DNA from: Bacillaceae bacterium Marseille-Q3522
GTDB lineage: Bacteria > Bacillota > Bacilli > Bacillales > Cytobacillaceae
Assembly (NCBI GenBank): GCA_017898095.1
Contig: JAGKQJ010000001.1
Span: 1-64,000 of the forward strand
DNA: 64,000 nt
Direction: 5' to 3'
Part shown: piece after piece, positions 21,226 through 31,309 of the stretch
Numbering within the stretch: the first letter of the stretch is position 1
Layout: each line of letters begins with the position of its first letter
Notes under the pieces: generated by a model
Database searches by the model: none
What the model saw: only the letters and a program-made list of their open reading frames with translations
Told to the model about the DNA's origin: nothing
Made by a program: the position numbers and the translations under genes

Positions 21226-22161
21226 TTGCCTAAAGTATTAACAAAAGATGTTATCGAAAAGTTTTCACTAGAGCTGATAAGTGGGGAGGAGGGCGTCAAC
21301 CGTCCGATTATTACAGCTGATATTTCAAGACCGGGAATAGAAATTGCCGGGTATTTCGATTACTATCCGGCAGAAAGAGTTCAGCTATTAGGTATGACAG
21401 AGTTGACTTTTGCCGAAAAATTATCAGAAGAAGACAGGCAATTTCGCATGGAACAGCTTTGTACAGATATCACGCCCGGCATTATTATCACGAGAGGTCT
21501 TGAGGTGCCGCAAGAGCTAATTGAAGCTTCAGAACGCGATTCAGTGCCGGTTATGCGCTCTACACAAAAAACAACACGATTTTCCAGTTTGCTGACAAAC
21601 TATTTAGAGAGCAGACTGGCACCGACTACCGCGATTCATGGCGTACTCGTGGATGTTTACGGGGTAGGAGTATTGATTATTGGAAAAAGCGGAGTCGGGA
21701 AAAGTGAAACGGCATTGGAGCTTGTCAAAAGAGGACACCGGCTTGTTGCCGATGATTGTGTGGAAATTCGCCAGGAAGTAGAAGGTACACTAATCGGGAC
21801 ATCTCCAGAATTAATCGAGCATTTGCTGGAAATCAGGGGTCTGGGGATCATTAATGTCATGACGCTGTTTGGTGCGGGTGCTGTCCGAAGCAATAAAAAA
21901 ATTTCGCTTGTGATTAACCTTGAATTGTGGGATCAGAAAAAGCAATATGATCGTCTGGGACTTGATGAAGAAAAAATGAGAATTATTGATACGGAAATTA
22001 CGAAAATCACACTTCCGGTCCGTCCGGGAAGAAACCTCGCCGTTATCATTGAAGTGGCGTCAATGAATTTCCGTTTGAAAAGAATGGGAATGAATGCAGC
22101 AGAACAATTTACGAACCGGTTAACAGATGTGATCGAAGATGGGGATCACGAGGAATTTTAA
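21226..22161 (+). CDS. hprK: HPr kinase/phosphorylase
   Basis: 311 residues (B. subtilis 310). The N-terminal domain (about 1-130) is followed by a catalytic domain with Walker A GKSGVGKS at 153-161 and the HprK signature [11 protein letters not shown]. It phosphorylates and dephosphorylates Ser46 of HPr and Crh, and so drives CcpA-dependent catabolite control. The start is TTG 21226, set by AAGGAGG 8 bases upstream. lgt follows after 20 bases. Confidence 0.97.
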   Translation: MPKVLTKDVIEKFSLELISGEEGVNRPIITADISRPGIEIAGYFDYYPAERVQLLGMTELTFAEKLSEEDRQFRMEQLCTDITPGIIITRGLEVPQELIEASERDSVPVMRSTQKTTRFSSLLTNYLESRLAPTTAIHGVLVDVYGVGVLIIGKSGVGKSETALELVKRGHRLVADDCVEIRQEVEGTLIGTSPELIEHLLEIRGLGIINVMTLFGAGAVRSNKKISLVINLELWDQKKQYDRLGLDEEKMRIIDTEITKITLPVRPGRNLAVIIEVASMNFRLKRMGMNAAEQFTNRLTDVIEDGDHEEF

Positions 22162-22181
22162 CATAGTGGGAGTTGAAGTAA

Positions 22182-22991
22182 ATGGAAGAAACGATTCATG
22201 TTCTTAACCCGATTGCGCTTGAGTTGGGCCCGATCAGAGTATATTGGTATGGAGTGATTATAGGCGTTGGTATTGCATTAGCGTTGTGGCTGGCGATGCG
22301 CGAAGGAAATAGAAGGGGCTTGCCAAAAGAGTTGTTCCCGGATTTATTATTATGGGCGATTCCGATTGCAATTATTTCAGCACGCATTTATTATGTTATT
22401 TTTCAATGGGATTATTATGCCGATAACCCTGTTGATATTGTGAAAATATGGGAAGGTGGTATTGCGATCCACGGTGCGCTAATTGGGGCGATTATCACTG
22501 CGTATGTGTTTACAAAAAAACGTCAGATTCCTTTTTGGAAGGTTTTGGATATCGCCGCGCCGAGTATCATTTTAGGACAGGTTATTGGCAGATGGGGCAA
22601 CTTTATGAATCAGGAAGCTTACGGAGAAGAAGTAAGCAGACAATTTTTAGAGAATCTTTTTCTGCCGGACTTTATTATTAATCAAATGTACATAGAAGGG
22701 GCATATCACCACCCGACCTTTTTATATGAATCAGTCTGGAATTTAATTGGCTTCGTCATTTTACTATTATTAAGAAAAGTAAATTTACGCCGCGGGGAGA
22801 TTTTTCTTTCCTATGTTATCTGGTATTCGATTGGCCGCTTTTATATAGAGGGAATGCGGACAGACAGTCTGATGCTCGACAGCTTGCGGATGGCACAAAT
22901 GGTTTCTATTGCCGCAGTTGTCGTTTCCATCGTTTTTATTGTCTACCGGAGAGTGAAAAGCAACGATAAAACACGTTATTTAGAGCGTTAA
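22182..22991 (+). CDS. lgt: Prolipoprotein diacylglyceryl transferase
   Basis: 269 residues, usual length, with seven hydrophobic segments. The Lgt signature [13 protein letters not shown] lies near residues 140-152 and the conserved HGALIGA segment before it. It transfers diacylglycerol to the lipobox cysteine of preprolipoproteins. It is co-transcribed with hprK. A dispersed-repeat block separates it from ppaX. Confidence 0.96.
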   Translation: MEETIHVLNPIALELGPIRVYWYGVIIGVGIALALWLAMREGNRRGLPKELFPDLLLWAIPIAIISARIYYVIFQWDYYADNPVDIVKIWEGGIAIHGALIGAIITAYVFTKKRQIPFWKVLDIAAPSIILGQVIGRWGNFMNQEAYGEEVSRQFLENLFLPDFIINQMYIEGAYHHPTFLYESVWNLIGFVILLLLRKVNLRRGEIFLSYVIWYSIGRFYIEGMRTDSLMLDSLRMAQMVSIAAVVVSIVFIVYRRVKSNDKTRYLER

Positions 22992-23057
22992 AATAATAAC
23001 TAACCTGGCTTGTGAAGTATGACAAAAAGGAAGACTGGCAAATGTTTATTGGTTCAA

Positions 23058-23232
23058 CTAACCATCAGTGGGGGGCGTGTGCCGACTGCGAACTCAGACG
23101 TCCTGTAGCAAAGTCGGCACTAGTACGTTCAGTACGTCGACCGACTAAAGGCGCCACGGCCTGATGTCTTCGTCGGTATTAGTACGTCCAGTACGTCGAA
23201 AAACGCCCACTGATGGAAGTTTCACTTTACCC
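23058..23232. repeat. dispersed repeat element, copy 1 (58-bp family, reverse orientation)
   Basis: The left end AACCATCAGTGGGG and the right end CCCACTGATGGAAGTTTCAC form terminal inverted repeats. Inside are units with GTCGGCACTAGTACG and AGTACGTCGA, the reverse complement of the copies near 35.9 and 39.5 kb. It fills the gap between lgt and ppaX. Confidence 0.85.
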
Positions 23233-23252
23233 TGGAAGAAAGGAGCCGGCGT

Positions 23253-23906
23253 ATGAGCACTGAAATAACAACTGCTTTATTTGATTTGGATGGCACGTTA
23301 ATTGATACAAATGAATTGATTAAGTCATCCTATTCACATACGTTAAATAAATATTTTCCTGATAAATATTCAGACAAAGATATTCTTTCCTTTATGGGGC
23401 CGTCGCTTTATTACACATTTTCTGCTATTGATAAAGAGCGCACGGAGGAATTAATTCATGAATATCGGACCTATAATAAAGCAAATCATGATCTTTACGT
23501 AAAAGAATTTCCCGGTGTATATGAAACGATCAAAACGATGTCACAGGCCGGGATCAAGCTTGGTATTGTCACAACAAAAATGTTTGATGTGGTGCAAATG
23601 GGGCTTAAGCTGACAAAGCTTGATGCATTTTTTGATGTTATCGTCGCCCTTGATCATGTAAAAAAAGAAAAGCCGGATCCGGAACCGGTAGAGAAAGCCT
23701 TGGCACAGCTTAAATCGTTTCCGGAAGAAGCCATTATGGTAGGAGATCATTTTAATGACATTTTAGCAGGGAAAAATGCCGGAACAAAGACAGCAGCTGT
23801 ATCGTGGAGTTTGAAAAGCCTTGAAGTATTGTTGCAATATCAGCCGGATTATCTTTTAAAGAAAATGCCCGATTTATTAGATGTTATTGGTGTGAAAACA
23901 GGATGA
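23253..23906 (+). CDS. ppaX: Pyrophosphatase PpaX (HAD superfamily)
   Basis: 217 residues. HAD motif I is FDLDGT with Asp11 and Asp13, motif II the VTTK segment, and the late acidic motif MVGDHFNDI. PpaX hydrolyses the pyrophosphate made when HPr kinase/phosphorylase dephosphorylates HPr-Ser-P, which fits its place near hprK. AGAAAGGAG precedes the start. Its end overlaps yvoF by ATGA. Confidence 0.92.
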   Translation: MSTEITTALFDLDGTLIDTNELIKSSYSHTLNKYFPDKYSDKDILSFMGPSLYYTFSAIDKERTEELIHEYRTYNKANHDLYVKEFPGVYETIKTMSQAGIKLGIVTTKMFDVVQMGLKLTKLDAFFDVIVALDHVKKEKPDPEPVEKALAQLKSFPEEAIMVGDHFNDILAGKNAGTKTAAVSWSLKSLEVLLQYQPDYLLKKMPDLLDVIGVKTG

Positions 23907-24466
23907 GAAGAACGTATCGCTATCGTGTTGAAGGAGCAAATTCTTTATGGCATGTGTATAAAACCGTTCCTTTTTGGAAAGTTATGAAAAATTTTATTGT
24001 CATCCAACTGGCACGCTATACCCCTTTTTTGCATATGAAAAATTGGCTGTACCGAACTTTTTTACACATGAAAGTTGGTGAGCAGACTTCTTTTGGTTTA
24101 ATGGCAATGCTGGATATTATGTTTCCGGAGAAAATTTCGATTGGGAAAAATACCGTGATTGGTTATAATACAACGATGCTTGCCCACGAATATTTAATAA
24201 AAGAATACCGCCTTGGCGAGATTCATATTGGCAATGAAGTCATGATTGGCGCTAATTGTACAATATTGCCAGGCATTACGATCGGAGACGGCGCAATTGT
24301 TTCCGCCGGTACACTTGTGCATAAAGATGTGCCTGCGGGAGCTTTTGCTGGTGGAAATCCAATGAAAATCATTTATACGAAGGACGAGCTCGAATCAAGA
24401 TGGAAAAACGATCCAATTTACGGAGAAACACCAACAACGGACAAAGTGATTCCTCCTCCAAAATAG
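23903..24466 (+). CDS. yvoF: Left-handed beta-helix acyltransferase YvoF
   Basis: 187 residues. Hexapeptide-repeat turns (IGKNTVIGYN, IGNEVMIGANCTILPGITIGDGAIVSAG) define a trimeric acetyltransferase fold over about residues 70-165. A hydrophobic or basic N-terminal part precedes it. The substrate is unknown. It is coupled to ppaX by a 4-base overlap, as in B. subtilis. Confidence 0.88.
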   Translation: MRRTYRYRVEGANSLWHVYKTVPFWKVMKNFIVIQLARYTPFLHMKNWLYRTFLHMKVGEQTSFGLMAMLDIMFPEKISIGKNTVIGYNTTMLAHEYLIKEYRLGEIHIGNEVMIGANCTILPGITIGDGAIVSAGTLVHKDVPAGAFAGGNPMKIIYTKDELESRWKNDPIYGETPTTDKVIPPPK

Positions 24467-24595
24467 GATTTCTTTTTTCTAATTGTGATAAACAATCGAT
24501 TCAATCCTGATTGTTAAATATTGTAATGAAATATAACTGGTATTTCCATATTTCTGCAATTTTAACCCATCCAGTTATATCCAACAATTCAAACG

Positions 24596-24703
24596 CTATA
24601 AAAAATAGATATATTCTATTGGGGTCTTGACAAAGAGTGTCTGTAGTGTTCCTTTTGGACAACAAATGGAAGTAAATGCTTTCTTGGCAAGAAAGCCTTT
24701 CAT
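24596..24703 (-). CDS. tentative 35-residue ORF of unknown function
   Basis: A minus-strand ATG at 24703 follows a strong AAGGAGAGG site and encodes 35 residues starting MKGFLAKKAF, with a CCPKG motif. On the plus strand the same bases can be read as part of a decayed longer frame (VPFGQQMEVNAF...), so it may be a relic rather than a gene. Confidence 0.25.
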   Translation of the reverse strand: MKGFLAKKAFTSICCPKGTLQTLFVKTPIEYIYFL

Positions 24704-24733
24704 CACCACCTCTCCTTGTATAGACCTATCCCT

Positions 24734-24847
24734 GCATATTTATTTGAAAGAGAATTTTTAAAAGAAATTACGATGAGCAATAAAAACGGTTTAAAAATCA
24801 CTCGTGATTGGGAAGGCCAGCATAACTTTCGAGAAGAAATTTATTAA
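24734..24847 (+). pseudogene. possible coding relic of unknown origin
   Basis: An open stretch ends at TAA 24847 and reads AYLFEREFLKEI... and ...ITRDWEGQHNFREEIY. It looks like the C-terminus of a protein, but no start or family is recognisable. It ends about 20 bases before the transposon-like element. Confidence 0.25.
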
Positions 24848-24871
24848 ATAACGATAGAACATGGAAAGTGA

Positions 24872-25090
24872 ACTACCACGATCCTAAAGGCATCGTGGCT
24901 TCTGAAAAAGAAGTTGCGTGATTTTAGTTTCATCCCTTCAAGGGTAAGTTCACCAGACTCAGTTAGGAGAAATCCTAGCTACGATAGATAGAGCATGACA
25001 CCTTCGGTTGACGCACCAGACCGTTGCTAGTCGCTAACGTTTAAGTAGAGGAAAGGGAATCCTCGGTGATGCAAGTGTAAAAAGCCTATT
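24872..25090 (+). ncRNA. HEARO/omega-RNA-like structured RNA (IscB-associated class)
   Basis: Several small stem-loops follow one another: CCACGAT/ATCGTGG; CTTCT/AGAAG; TAGGA-GAAA-TCCTA (24964-24977); CGTTG/TAACG (25022-25039); GAGGA/TCCTC (25048-25064). In between are the segments GCATGACACC, GACGCACCAGACCG and GTCGCTAACG, which I associate with the HEARO consensus from memory. The insertion after GTGA agrees with the ATGA/GTGA rule described for HEARO. No database search was possible. Confidence 0.5.
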
Positions 25091-25103
25091 TATCTTTGTC
25101 GAG

Positions 25104-25289
25104 GTGAGGTCGGATTCGCTATTTGGTCACAGAATGGAGAAACGCATTACCATTTGGAAACAACATGAAAAATATCTTGCTAAACATTTTTGGAAAGAAC
25201 GAACTTTTTGGAGTGACGGATATTTTGATTGTTCCATTGGAAACGTCAACAGAGAAACGATTCAAAAATACATTCAAGAAAAAGGTTAA
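25104..25289 (+). pseudogene. C-terminal fragment of an IS200/IS605 TnpA (Y1) transposase
   Basis: 61 codons containing KHFWKERTFWSDGYF and CSIGNV, then an ETIQKYIQEKG ending, the typical C-terminal strand and tail of TnpA proteins. The catalytic HUH motif and tyrosine regions are missing. It follows the RNA-like segment directly. Confidence 0.75.
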
Positions 25290-25344
25290 AAGCGGGCTTA
25301 CATCCCCTACCCTAAAGGAATAGGGGTTTTACGCCCGATTTTAT

Positions 25345-25392
25345 AAAAAAACAGCAGAAGAAAAATGATTCATTTTTCTTCTGCTGTTTTTT
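25345..25392. terminator. long perfect hairpin terminator
   Basis: AACAGCAGAAGAAAAATGA pairs with its perfect complement around a tiny loop, with A and T runs on either side, so it can work in both directions. It lies just right of the transposon relic. Confidence 0.8.
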
Positions 25393-25477
25393 ATCGCCGA
25401 TTAAGGGGCAGTAATCCCCCTGCCTCAAAAAATGAAGGTGTAACCAATCGTTCCGGGCAGGGGGATAAACTGCCCCT
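25391..25477. repeat. GGGGCAGTAAT element, inverted pair
   Basis: TTATCGCCGATTAAGGGGCAGTAAT... starts a short dispersed element also seen at 34591 and, inverted, at 39711. Here its arm AGGGGCAGTAATCCCCCTGCC (25404-25424, 21 bp) is mirrored at 25456-25477, so the segment can fold into one long stem-loop. The rest of 25478-25659 shows nothing. Confidence 0.75.
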
Positions 25478-25659
25478 AAAAAGTTAGAATTTCGATGAGC
25501 ATAGATAGCTGCTTTCACTTCACATGCAAGACTGCTATCGCTTTTGTCTTCATTTCTTAAAGACGTAAATAAAATGTGTTGCTTGCGATAAACTTAGGAA
25601 AGATGGACACAAATAAATAAAAAATGCAGATACCGGTTTTATTTTTTCGTTGAAATCTG

Positions 25660-25688
25660 TTGACGGATTTCTGTTTCGGCGGTAAACT
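25660..25688 (+). promoter_or_regulatory. SigA promoter of the his operon
   Basis: TTGACG at 25660, a 17-base spacer, then TAAACT at 25683. It leaves a leader of about 180 bases before hisZ. No T-box or clear attenuator was recognised in that leader. Confidence 0.7.
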
Positions 25689-25874
25689 ACAACATAATAA
25701 CTTTATTTTATTAGCACATTAGCGAACTAAAGGATATATAGTTCCGCTGGCGATTAGAACTTTTAATGTACAGCTTATGCTTGGCAAAATGAAATGAAGA
25801 AGTCATGGTTGTGCAATATTTTACAATATATATCGCAAAATAGGGATACTGTCATGAACGAGGTGAAATGCAAT

Positions 25875-27053
25875 TTGAGTCAATTGTATATGTTTGAAAA
25901 ACCGTTAGGAATGAGAGATACATTACCTGAATTATATGAAACAAAGTATCGGATACGCTCCCGTATCCAACAGGAGATGAAGGCATGGGGCTATCGTTTT
26001 ATCGACACACCGACATTGGAATACTACGAAACAGTCGGTGCTGCTTCGGCAATTTTAGATCAAAAGCTGTTTAAATTACTGGATCAGCAAGGACATACAC
26101 TTGTTTTGCGTCCTGATATGACTGCTCCGATTGCCAGGGTTGCGGCGGCAAAGCTGTTAAAAGCCAATATGCCTTTAAGGCTTGCCTATTCAGCAAATGT
26201 CTTTCGTGCACAGCAGCGCGAAGGCGGAAGGCCCGCGGAATTTGAACAGATCGGCATTGAGTGTATTGGCGACCGTTCTATTAGTGCTGACGGAGAGGGA
26301 ATAGCATTAATGGCCGCTTCTTTGAAACGGGCAGGACTGGAACAGTTTCAAATTTCCGTAGGTCATATCGGCTTTGTTCATGCATTTTTCCGGCAATTTT
26401 TGCTGACAGATAAGCGTGTGCAAGAACTGATGCAATTTTTATATGAAAAAAATTATGTTGGTTATCGTGAATATGTCGGCGGTTTATCACTGCCACAGGA
26501 AGATAAGCGGTGTTTGCTTGCTTTTTTAACGTTAAAAGGCGGAGTAGAAGTCATCGATCAGGCGTATCAATTGTTAAAAAGAAACGAGGGCAAACAAGAA
26601 ATTGCCGCGCTGAAACAGCTATGGGGAATCATTGTTGATCTGGAAGAAGAAAGCAGATTGAAATTTGATTTAACACTTGTCAGCCACATGAGCTACTATA
26701 CCGGGATCGTATTTGAAATTTATGCGGGAAAGGTCGGGTTTCCGATCGGAAACGGCGGTCGTTATGATCTATTGTTGAAAAAATTTGGAAAAATGACAGA
26801 AGCAACAGGTTTTGCTATCCGTCTCGACCGTCTCTTGGAAGCAATTGGTTCGATGGAGAAAAAAGATAAAATCCAATGTATTTTATATGATGATAAAAAT
26901 CGCCGCGAAGCCTATCGAGTGGCAAAAGAAAATCGCCGCGCAGGTAAAATGGTCGTCCTGCAAAATATCACGGGAGTGGATGATATCAAGCGTTGTGCCG
27001 GTCAATATGATCATGTGCTCTTTTTAACAGAAGGGAGTTTGCAGTATGAATGA
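25875..27053 (+). CDS. hisZ: ATP phosphoribosyltransferase regulatory subunit HisZ
   Basis: 392 residues (B. subtilis 391), a catalytically inactive paralogue of histidyl-tRNA synthetase. Class II motifs are degenerate but visible ([49 protein letters not shown]). It is needed by the short-form HisG encoded next. The start is TTG 25875, because GAGGTG lies 9 bases before it and the length then fits; upstream in-frame codons lack support. Its end overlaps hisG by 8 bases. Confidence 0.93.
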   Translation: MSQLYMFEKPLGMRDTLPELYETKYRIRSRIQQEMKAWGYRFIDTPTLEYYETVGAASAILDQKLFKLLDQQGHTLVLRPDMTAPIARVAAAKLLKANMPLRLAYSANVFRAQQREGGRPAEFEQIGIECIGDRSISADGEGIALMAASLKRAGLEQFQISVGHIGFVHAFFRQFLLTDKRVQELMQFLYEKNYVGYREYVGGLSLPQEDKRCLLAFLTLKGGVEVIDQAYQLLKRNEGKQEIAALKQLWGIIVDLEEESRLKFDLTLVSHMSYYTGIVFEIYAGKVGFPIGNGGRYDLLLKKFGKMTEATGFAIRLDRLLEAIGSMEKKDKIQCILYDDKNRREAYRVAKENRRAGKMVVLQNITGVDDIKRCAGQYDHVLFLTEGSLQYE

Positions 27054-27690
27054 TCTGTTAACAATTGCGATGCCAAAAGGACGAATTTTTGAAGAAGCGG
27101 CGGATTTATTGCGGGGGGCAGGTTATAGGCTTCCTCCGGAATTTGATGATTCACGGAAATTGATTATTGATGTCGCCGAAGAACAATTCCGTTTCATATT
27201 GGCAAAACCGATCGATGTTCCGACTTATGTAGAATACGGTGTTGCCGATTTAGGAATTGCCGGAAAAGACGTACTGCTTGAGGAAGAACGGGACGTATAT
27301 GAATTGCTTGATTTGCGTATCAGCCATTGTTATTTGGCGGTTGCCGGTTTGCCAAATACGAAAATGAACGATGTTGCACCGAAAATTGCGACAAAATATC
27401 CGCATGTGGCAGCTTCTTACTTTCGCCAGCAAGGCGAGCAAGTGGAAATTATCAAATTGAACGGCTCCATTGAACTTGCCCCGCTGATTGGACTCGCCGA
27501 CCGTATTGTCGATATTGTTTCGACCGGAAGAACTTTGCTGGAAAACGGTCTCGTTGAATATGAACGGATTCAGCCGGTTACATCACGTTTAATTGTCAAT
27601 CCGGTAAGTTATCAAGTAAAGGATAAGCGAATTAATCAACTCGTTGAGCGGTTAAAAAATGCAACTGCATTAACGGTGAAGGAAGGATGA
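27046..27690 (+). CDS. hisG: ATP phosphoribosyltransferase, short form
   Basis: 214 residues, without the C-terminal regulatory domain, hence the HisZ partner. The phosphate-binding segment is DIVSTGRTL. It catalyses the first step, ATP plus PRPP to phosphoribosyl-ATP. It overlaps hisZ and is followed by hisD after 6 bases. Confidence 0.96.
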   Translation: MNDLLTIAMPKGRIFEEAADLLRGAGYRLPPEFDDSRKLIIDVAEEQFRFILAKPIDVPTYVEYGVADLGIAGKDVLLEEERDVYELLDLRISHCYLAVAGLPNTKMNDVAPKIATKYPHVAASYFRQQGEQVEIIKLNGSIELAPLIGLADRIVDIVSTGRTLLENGLVEYERIQPVTSRLIVNPVSYQVKDKRINQLVERLKNATALTVKEG

Positions 27691-27696
27691 AGTAGA

Positions 27697-28959
27697 TTGA
27701 GAATCATGAAAGTAACGGACGGTGTCTCGGTAAAAAGATCGGTTGACAACGGTACGGAAGCACAAAAACAAACAGTTGACACGATTATTGCAGCAGTAAA
27801 ACAGGACGGAGACGAAGCTTTAAAGAGATATACGGAAAAATTTGACCATGCCACTCTTTCTTCTTTTTCAGTATCAGAGCAAGAAATAAACGCTGCGTAT
27901 AAGAAAATAAATCCTGATATTGTTGCTATTATCAAAGAAGCTGCCATTAATATTCGTTCCTTTCACGAGAAGCAGTTAACGAAATCATGGATCGAAACGC
28001 AGGCAAACGGGACGATTTTGGGACAGAAAATAACACCGCTGGATTCAGTTGGAGTCTATGTACCGGGCGGTACTGCGGCATATCCTTCTTCTGTGTTAAT
28101 GAACGTCCTGCCGGCAAAAGTGGCCGGTGTTGAGAAAATCGTAATGGTATCGCCGCCAGATAAAGACGGGCGTTTACCGGCAGCTGTGCTCGTTGCGGCA
28201 AACGTAGCGGGTGTCAAAGAAATTTACAAAATTGGAGGGGCACAGGCAATTGCGGCACTAGCGTATGGAACAGCATCGATTCCCAAGGTCGATAAAATAG
28301 TCGGACCGGGAAATATTTATGTTGCCCTTGCAAAACGCGCCGTCTTTGGCGACGTTGCAATAGATATGATTGCCGGCCCGAGTGAAATCGCAATTCTTGC
28401 CGATGAATCAGCAGATCCGATTGAAGTTGCTGCCGACCTCCTGTCACAGGCCGAACATGATGAGCGGGCTTGTAGCGTGCTTGTTACAACATCTAAAAAC
28501 TTAGCAATGGCTGTTTCTTCCGAGGTGGACCGTCAGGTGGAAACATTACCGCGCAAACAAATTGCTGCTGCGGCAATCAAACAATTTGGCCGCATCTACG
28601 TTACGGAAAGTCTTGAGGAAGCAATAAAAACTGTAAATCAAATTGCACCGGAACATTTAGAAATAGCAACGGAAGAGCCATTTAACCTTCTTGGAAAAAT
28701 TCGCCATGCCGGGGCGATATTTCTTGGACGTTTCAGCCCTGAGCCGGTCGGTGACTATTTTGCGGGAGCAAATCATGTATTGCCGACAAATGGAACAGCC
28801 CGTTTTTCAAGTCCGTTAAATGTTGACGACTTTCAAAAAAAATCCAGCGTCATTTATTACAGCGAAGAAGCTTTTCACAATAATAAAGAAAAGATTGCCA
28901 CTTTCGCCAGGCAGGAGGGCCTTGAGGCGCATGCCCGTTCCATTGAAGCAAGAGGGTGA
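27697..28959 (+). CDS. hisD: Histidinol dehydrogenase
   Basis: 420 residues. Family signatures [18 protein letters not shown] and the zinc/catalytic segments SQAEHDE, PEHLE and [13 protein letters not shown] are intact. It oxidises histidinol to histidine in two NAD-dependent steps. TTG 27697 follows GGAAGGA; ATG 27706 is an alternative. Confidence 0.96.
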   Translation: MRIMKVTDGVSVKRSVDNGTEAQKQTVDTIIAAVKQDGDEALKRYTEKFDHATLSSFSVSEQEINAAYKKINPDIVAIIKEAAINIRSFHEKQLTKSWIETQANGTILGQKITPLDSVGVYVPGGTAAYPSSVLMNVLPAKVAGVEKIVMVSPPDKDGRLPAAVLVAANVAGVKEIYKIGGAQAIAALAYGTASIPKVDKIVGPGNIYVALAKRAVFGDVAIDMIAGPSEIAILADESADPIEVAADLLSQAEHDERACSVLVTTSKNLAMAVSSEVDRQVETLPRKQIAAAAIKQFGRIYVTESLEEAIKTVNQIAPEHLEIATEEPFNLLGKIRHAGAIFLGRFSPEPVGDYFAGANHVLPTNGTARFSSPLNVDDFQKKSSVIYYSEEAFHNNKEKIATFARQEGLEAHARSIEARG

Positions 28960-29036
28960 CCAGAGGATTAGGTAATAGAGAAATTAGCCCTTTTAATGAT
29001 TAAAATTTTTAAGAAAAGGCAATTGGAGGATGAGAA

Positions 29037-29624
29037 ATGGAAAGGACAGCTAAAATTTCAAGAAAAACAACGGAAACATCCATTGAATTGGAATTTTCCA
29101 TTGATGGCACTGGAAACAGTACGTTAGAAACGGGCGTGCCCTTTCTTACACATATGCTCGATTTATTTACTAAGCATGGCCATTTTGATTTAAAGGTATC
29201 CGCAAAAGGAGATATTGAAGTCGACGGACATCATACTACAGAGGATATCGCTATATGCCTTGGACAGGCTTTGCATACTGCGCTGGGGGATAAAAAAGGA
29301 ATTCGCCGCTACGGCAATACGTTTGTTCCGATGGATGACGCATTAGCTCAGGTTGTCGTTGATTTAAGCAACCGCCCGCATTTAGAAATGTGTGCAGAAT
29401 TTCCAGCGGAAAAGGTTGGTACATTTGATACAGAACTGGTGCATGAGTTTTTATGGAAGCTTGCTGTCGAAGCACGGATGAACTTACACGTCATCGTTCA
29501 TTACGGGAAAAATACCCATCATATGATTGAAGCAGTTTTTAAAGCACTGGGGCGTGCCTTGGATGAAGCAACATCGATAGATCCACGTGTAAAAGGGGTG
29601 CCATCTACAAAGGGAATGCTGTAA
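29037..29624 (+). CDS. hisB: Imidazoleglycerol-phosphate dehydratase
   Basis: 195 residues, monofunctional as in Bacillus. Two manganese-site repeats are visible: DGHHTTED with HMLDLFTKHGHFD, and HEFLWKLA with NTHHMIEA. It converts IGP to imidazole-acetol phosphate. GGAGGATGAG precedes ATG. The next step (HisC aminotransferase) is not encoded in this cluster. Confidence 0.96.
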   Translation: MERTAKISRKTTETSIELEFSIDGTGNSTLETGVPFLTHMLDLFTKHGHFDLKVSAKGDIEVDGHHTTEDIAICLGQALHTALGDKKGIRRYGNTFVPMDDALAQVVVDLSNRPHLEMCAEFPAEKVGTFDTELVHEFLWKLAVEARMNLHVIVHYGKNTHHMIEAVFKALGRALDEATSIDPRVKGVPSTKGML

Positions 29625-29763
29625 ATTTTTTCGTATGAATTTAATAGAATATTCGATTGAGATATTCAATTTGTGTATGCATTTTTGTATTGTTAGACTT
29701 TTTTAAATGGAACGATTTACACAAGGCAGTCTTACAAACCATCGTAAAAAGGAGTGGACAAAG

Positions 29764-30402
29764 GTGATAGGAATTATCGATTATGGTATGGGAAATTTAT
29801 TCAGTGTCAGTAAAGCATTAGAGCGCCTCGATACAAACTATTTCATTTCTGATCAGGAAGAAGAGCTGTTACAAGCAGACGGATTAATTCTTCCTGGTGT
29901 CGGTTCTTTTAAAGATGCAATGAAACGCCTGAATGAAACTGGGCTGACAACTTCTGTGAAAAAATATGTTGCCTCAGAAAAACCTTTATTAGGAATTTGC
30001 CTTGGCATGCAGCTGTTATTTTCAGAAAGTGAAGAAAATGGACTGACGACGGGATTGTCGCTTCTGCCGGGACGTGTTCTGCGCTTTTCCGGGAAAACAA
30101 AGGAAGGCACGCTTTATAAAGTACCGCATATGGGCTGGAACCGCATGGATTTTATCCGTCGCTCTCCTTTGTTAAAAGGGGTGGAAGAAGGATATGCCTA
30201 TTTTGTTCACTCCTATGCTGTTCATCCGCAGGAGCAGGCAGATGTCATTGCAAAAGCTTACTACGAACAGGATGTGCCAGCAATTGTCGGAAGAAAGAAT
30301 GTCTTTGGAACGCAATTTCATCCGGAAAAAAGCAGCACTCTCGGCATGAAGTTATTGCGTAATTTTGTTGAAATAGCAGGAGAAAGGAAGACATCGGCAT
30401 GA
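29764..30402 (+). CDS. hisH: Imidazole glycerol phosphate synthase, glutaminase subunit
   Basis: 212 residues, the same length as in B. subtilis. It is a class I glutamine amidotransferase with a nucleophilic Cys in [10 protein letters not shown] and a His/Glu pair in [10 protein letters not shown]. It supplies ammonia to HisF. The start is GTG 29764 after AAGGAGTGG; the open frame upstream is not needed. Its end overlaps hisA by ATGA. Confidence 0.96.
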   Translation: MIGIIDYGMGNLFSVSKALERLDTNYFISDQEEELLQADGLILPGVGSFKDAMKRLNETGLTTSVKKYVASEKPLLGICLGMQLLFSESEENGLTTGLSLLPGRVLRFSGKTKEGTLYKVPHMGWNRMDFIRRSPLLKGVEEGYAYFVHSYAVHPQEQADVIAKAYYEQDVPAIVGRKNVFGTQFHPEKSSTLGMKLLRNFVEIAGERKTSA

Positions 30403-31127
30403 GTTTTACGATTTATCCGGCTATTGATATGCGTGGCGGGAAATGTGTCCGCCTCTTGCAAGGAGACTATGAAAAAGAAACGGTTTATGGGGATTCTCCA
30501 CTTGCAATGGTAAAAGCATTTAAGGATGCGGGAGCAACCTGGATTCACATGGTGGATCTTGATGGCGCAAAGGACGGGAAACGTGTAAACGATCAATTTG
30601 TTCTACAGGCGGCTAAAGAAAAGCAAATTAACATCCAAATTGGCGGTGGAATCCGCACGGAGGAAGATATTGTTCATTATATTGAACAAAGTGTAAAAAG
30701 AGTCATATTAGGAAGTGTTGCAGTCTCTGATCCAGATTTTGCACTCAGGATGGTGAAAAAATATCACCGTAATCTGGCAATAGGAATTGATGCGAAAAAC
30801 GGTTATGTTGCCACACACGGTTGGCTCCGCCAGTCAAAAATTAGTGCCGTGGATTTGGGGAAACGCTTTGCTGATGCTGGTGCGGAGACTTTTATTTTTA
30901 CGGATATTTCGACAGACGGCATGCTGACAGGACCAAATCTAAAAGCAATATCTGCGATGGCAAAAGCGACCGGAAAAGCTGTTATTGCTTCAGGCGGCGT
31001 CAGCAGCTTGGCAGATATCCGCTCGTTACAGGAGCTAAAAGCAGACGGAGTAACCGGAGCAATTGTTGGCAAAGCACTATATGAAGGCAGATTTACGCTT
31101 GAAGAAGCAATCGCCGTTCTTTCGTGA
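30399..31127 (+). CDS. hisA: ProFAR isomerase
   Basis: 242 residues, a TIM barrel with the HisA/HisF half-barrel repeats. [15 protein letters not shown] carries the first catalytic Asp, and [13 protein letters not shown] the second. It opens the ribose ring of ProFAR to PRFAR. It is coupled to hisH by a 4-base overlap. Confidence 0.96.
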   Translation: MSFTIYPAIDMRGGKCVRLLQGDYEKETVYGDSPLAMVKAFKDAGATWIHMVDLDGAKDGKRVNDQFVLQAAKEKQINIQIGGGIRTEEDIVHYIEQSVKRVILGSVAVSDPDFALRMVKKYHRNLAIGIDAKNGYVATHGWLRQSKISAVDLGKRFADAGAETFIFTDISTDGMLTGPNLKAISAMAKATGKAVIASGGVSSLADIRSLQELKADGVTGAIVGKALYEGRFTLEEAIAVLS

Positions 31128-31309
31128 TTGCTGTAGTTTAAAAAGAAAGGGCTATAGCAAATAAATCCGGCTATTTTTAGCATGTTTAATGAAATTATCA
31201 TGGAACTCAGGAGGAAAGTTTTTTTCGCGAAAATCACGCTGCTGCAAAGTGCAGCTTTTCGAATGAATTAAATATCTTTCTTGCGAATGAAAGAAATGGA
31301 GGGATTTCG

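Larger units (their letters stand above)
24872..25345 (+). mobile_element. decayed IS200/IS605-type element with omega-RNA-like segment
   Basis: The left boundary is placed right after GTGA (24868-24871), followed by a hairpin CCACGAT/ATCGTGG (24876-24898). The right part holds a TnpA C-terminal fragment, then nested palindromes CGGGC/GCCCG and CCCCTA/TAGGGG (25293-25337). Terminal hairpins without inverted terminal repeats are typical of IS200/IS605. No TnpB or IscB gene remains. The exact right edge is not determined. Confidence 0.65.

Noticed and set aside
25104-25289. Intact small gene of 61 residues
   Set aside because: It matches only the C-terminus of TnpA and lacks the catalytic region and a ribosome site, so it is called a fragment.
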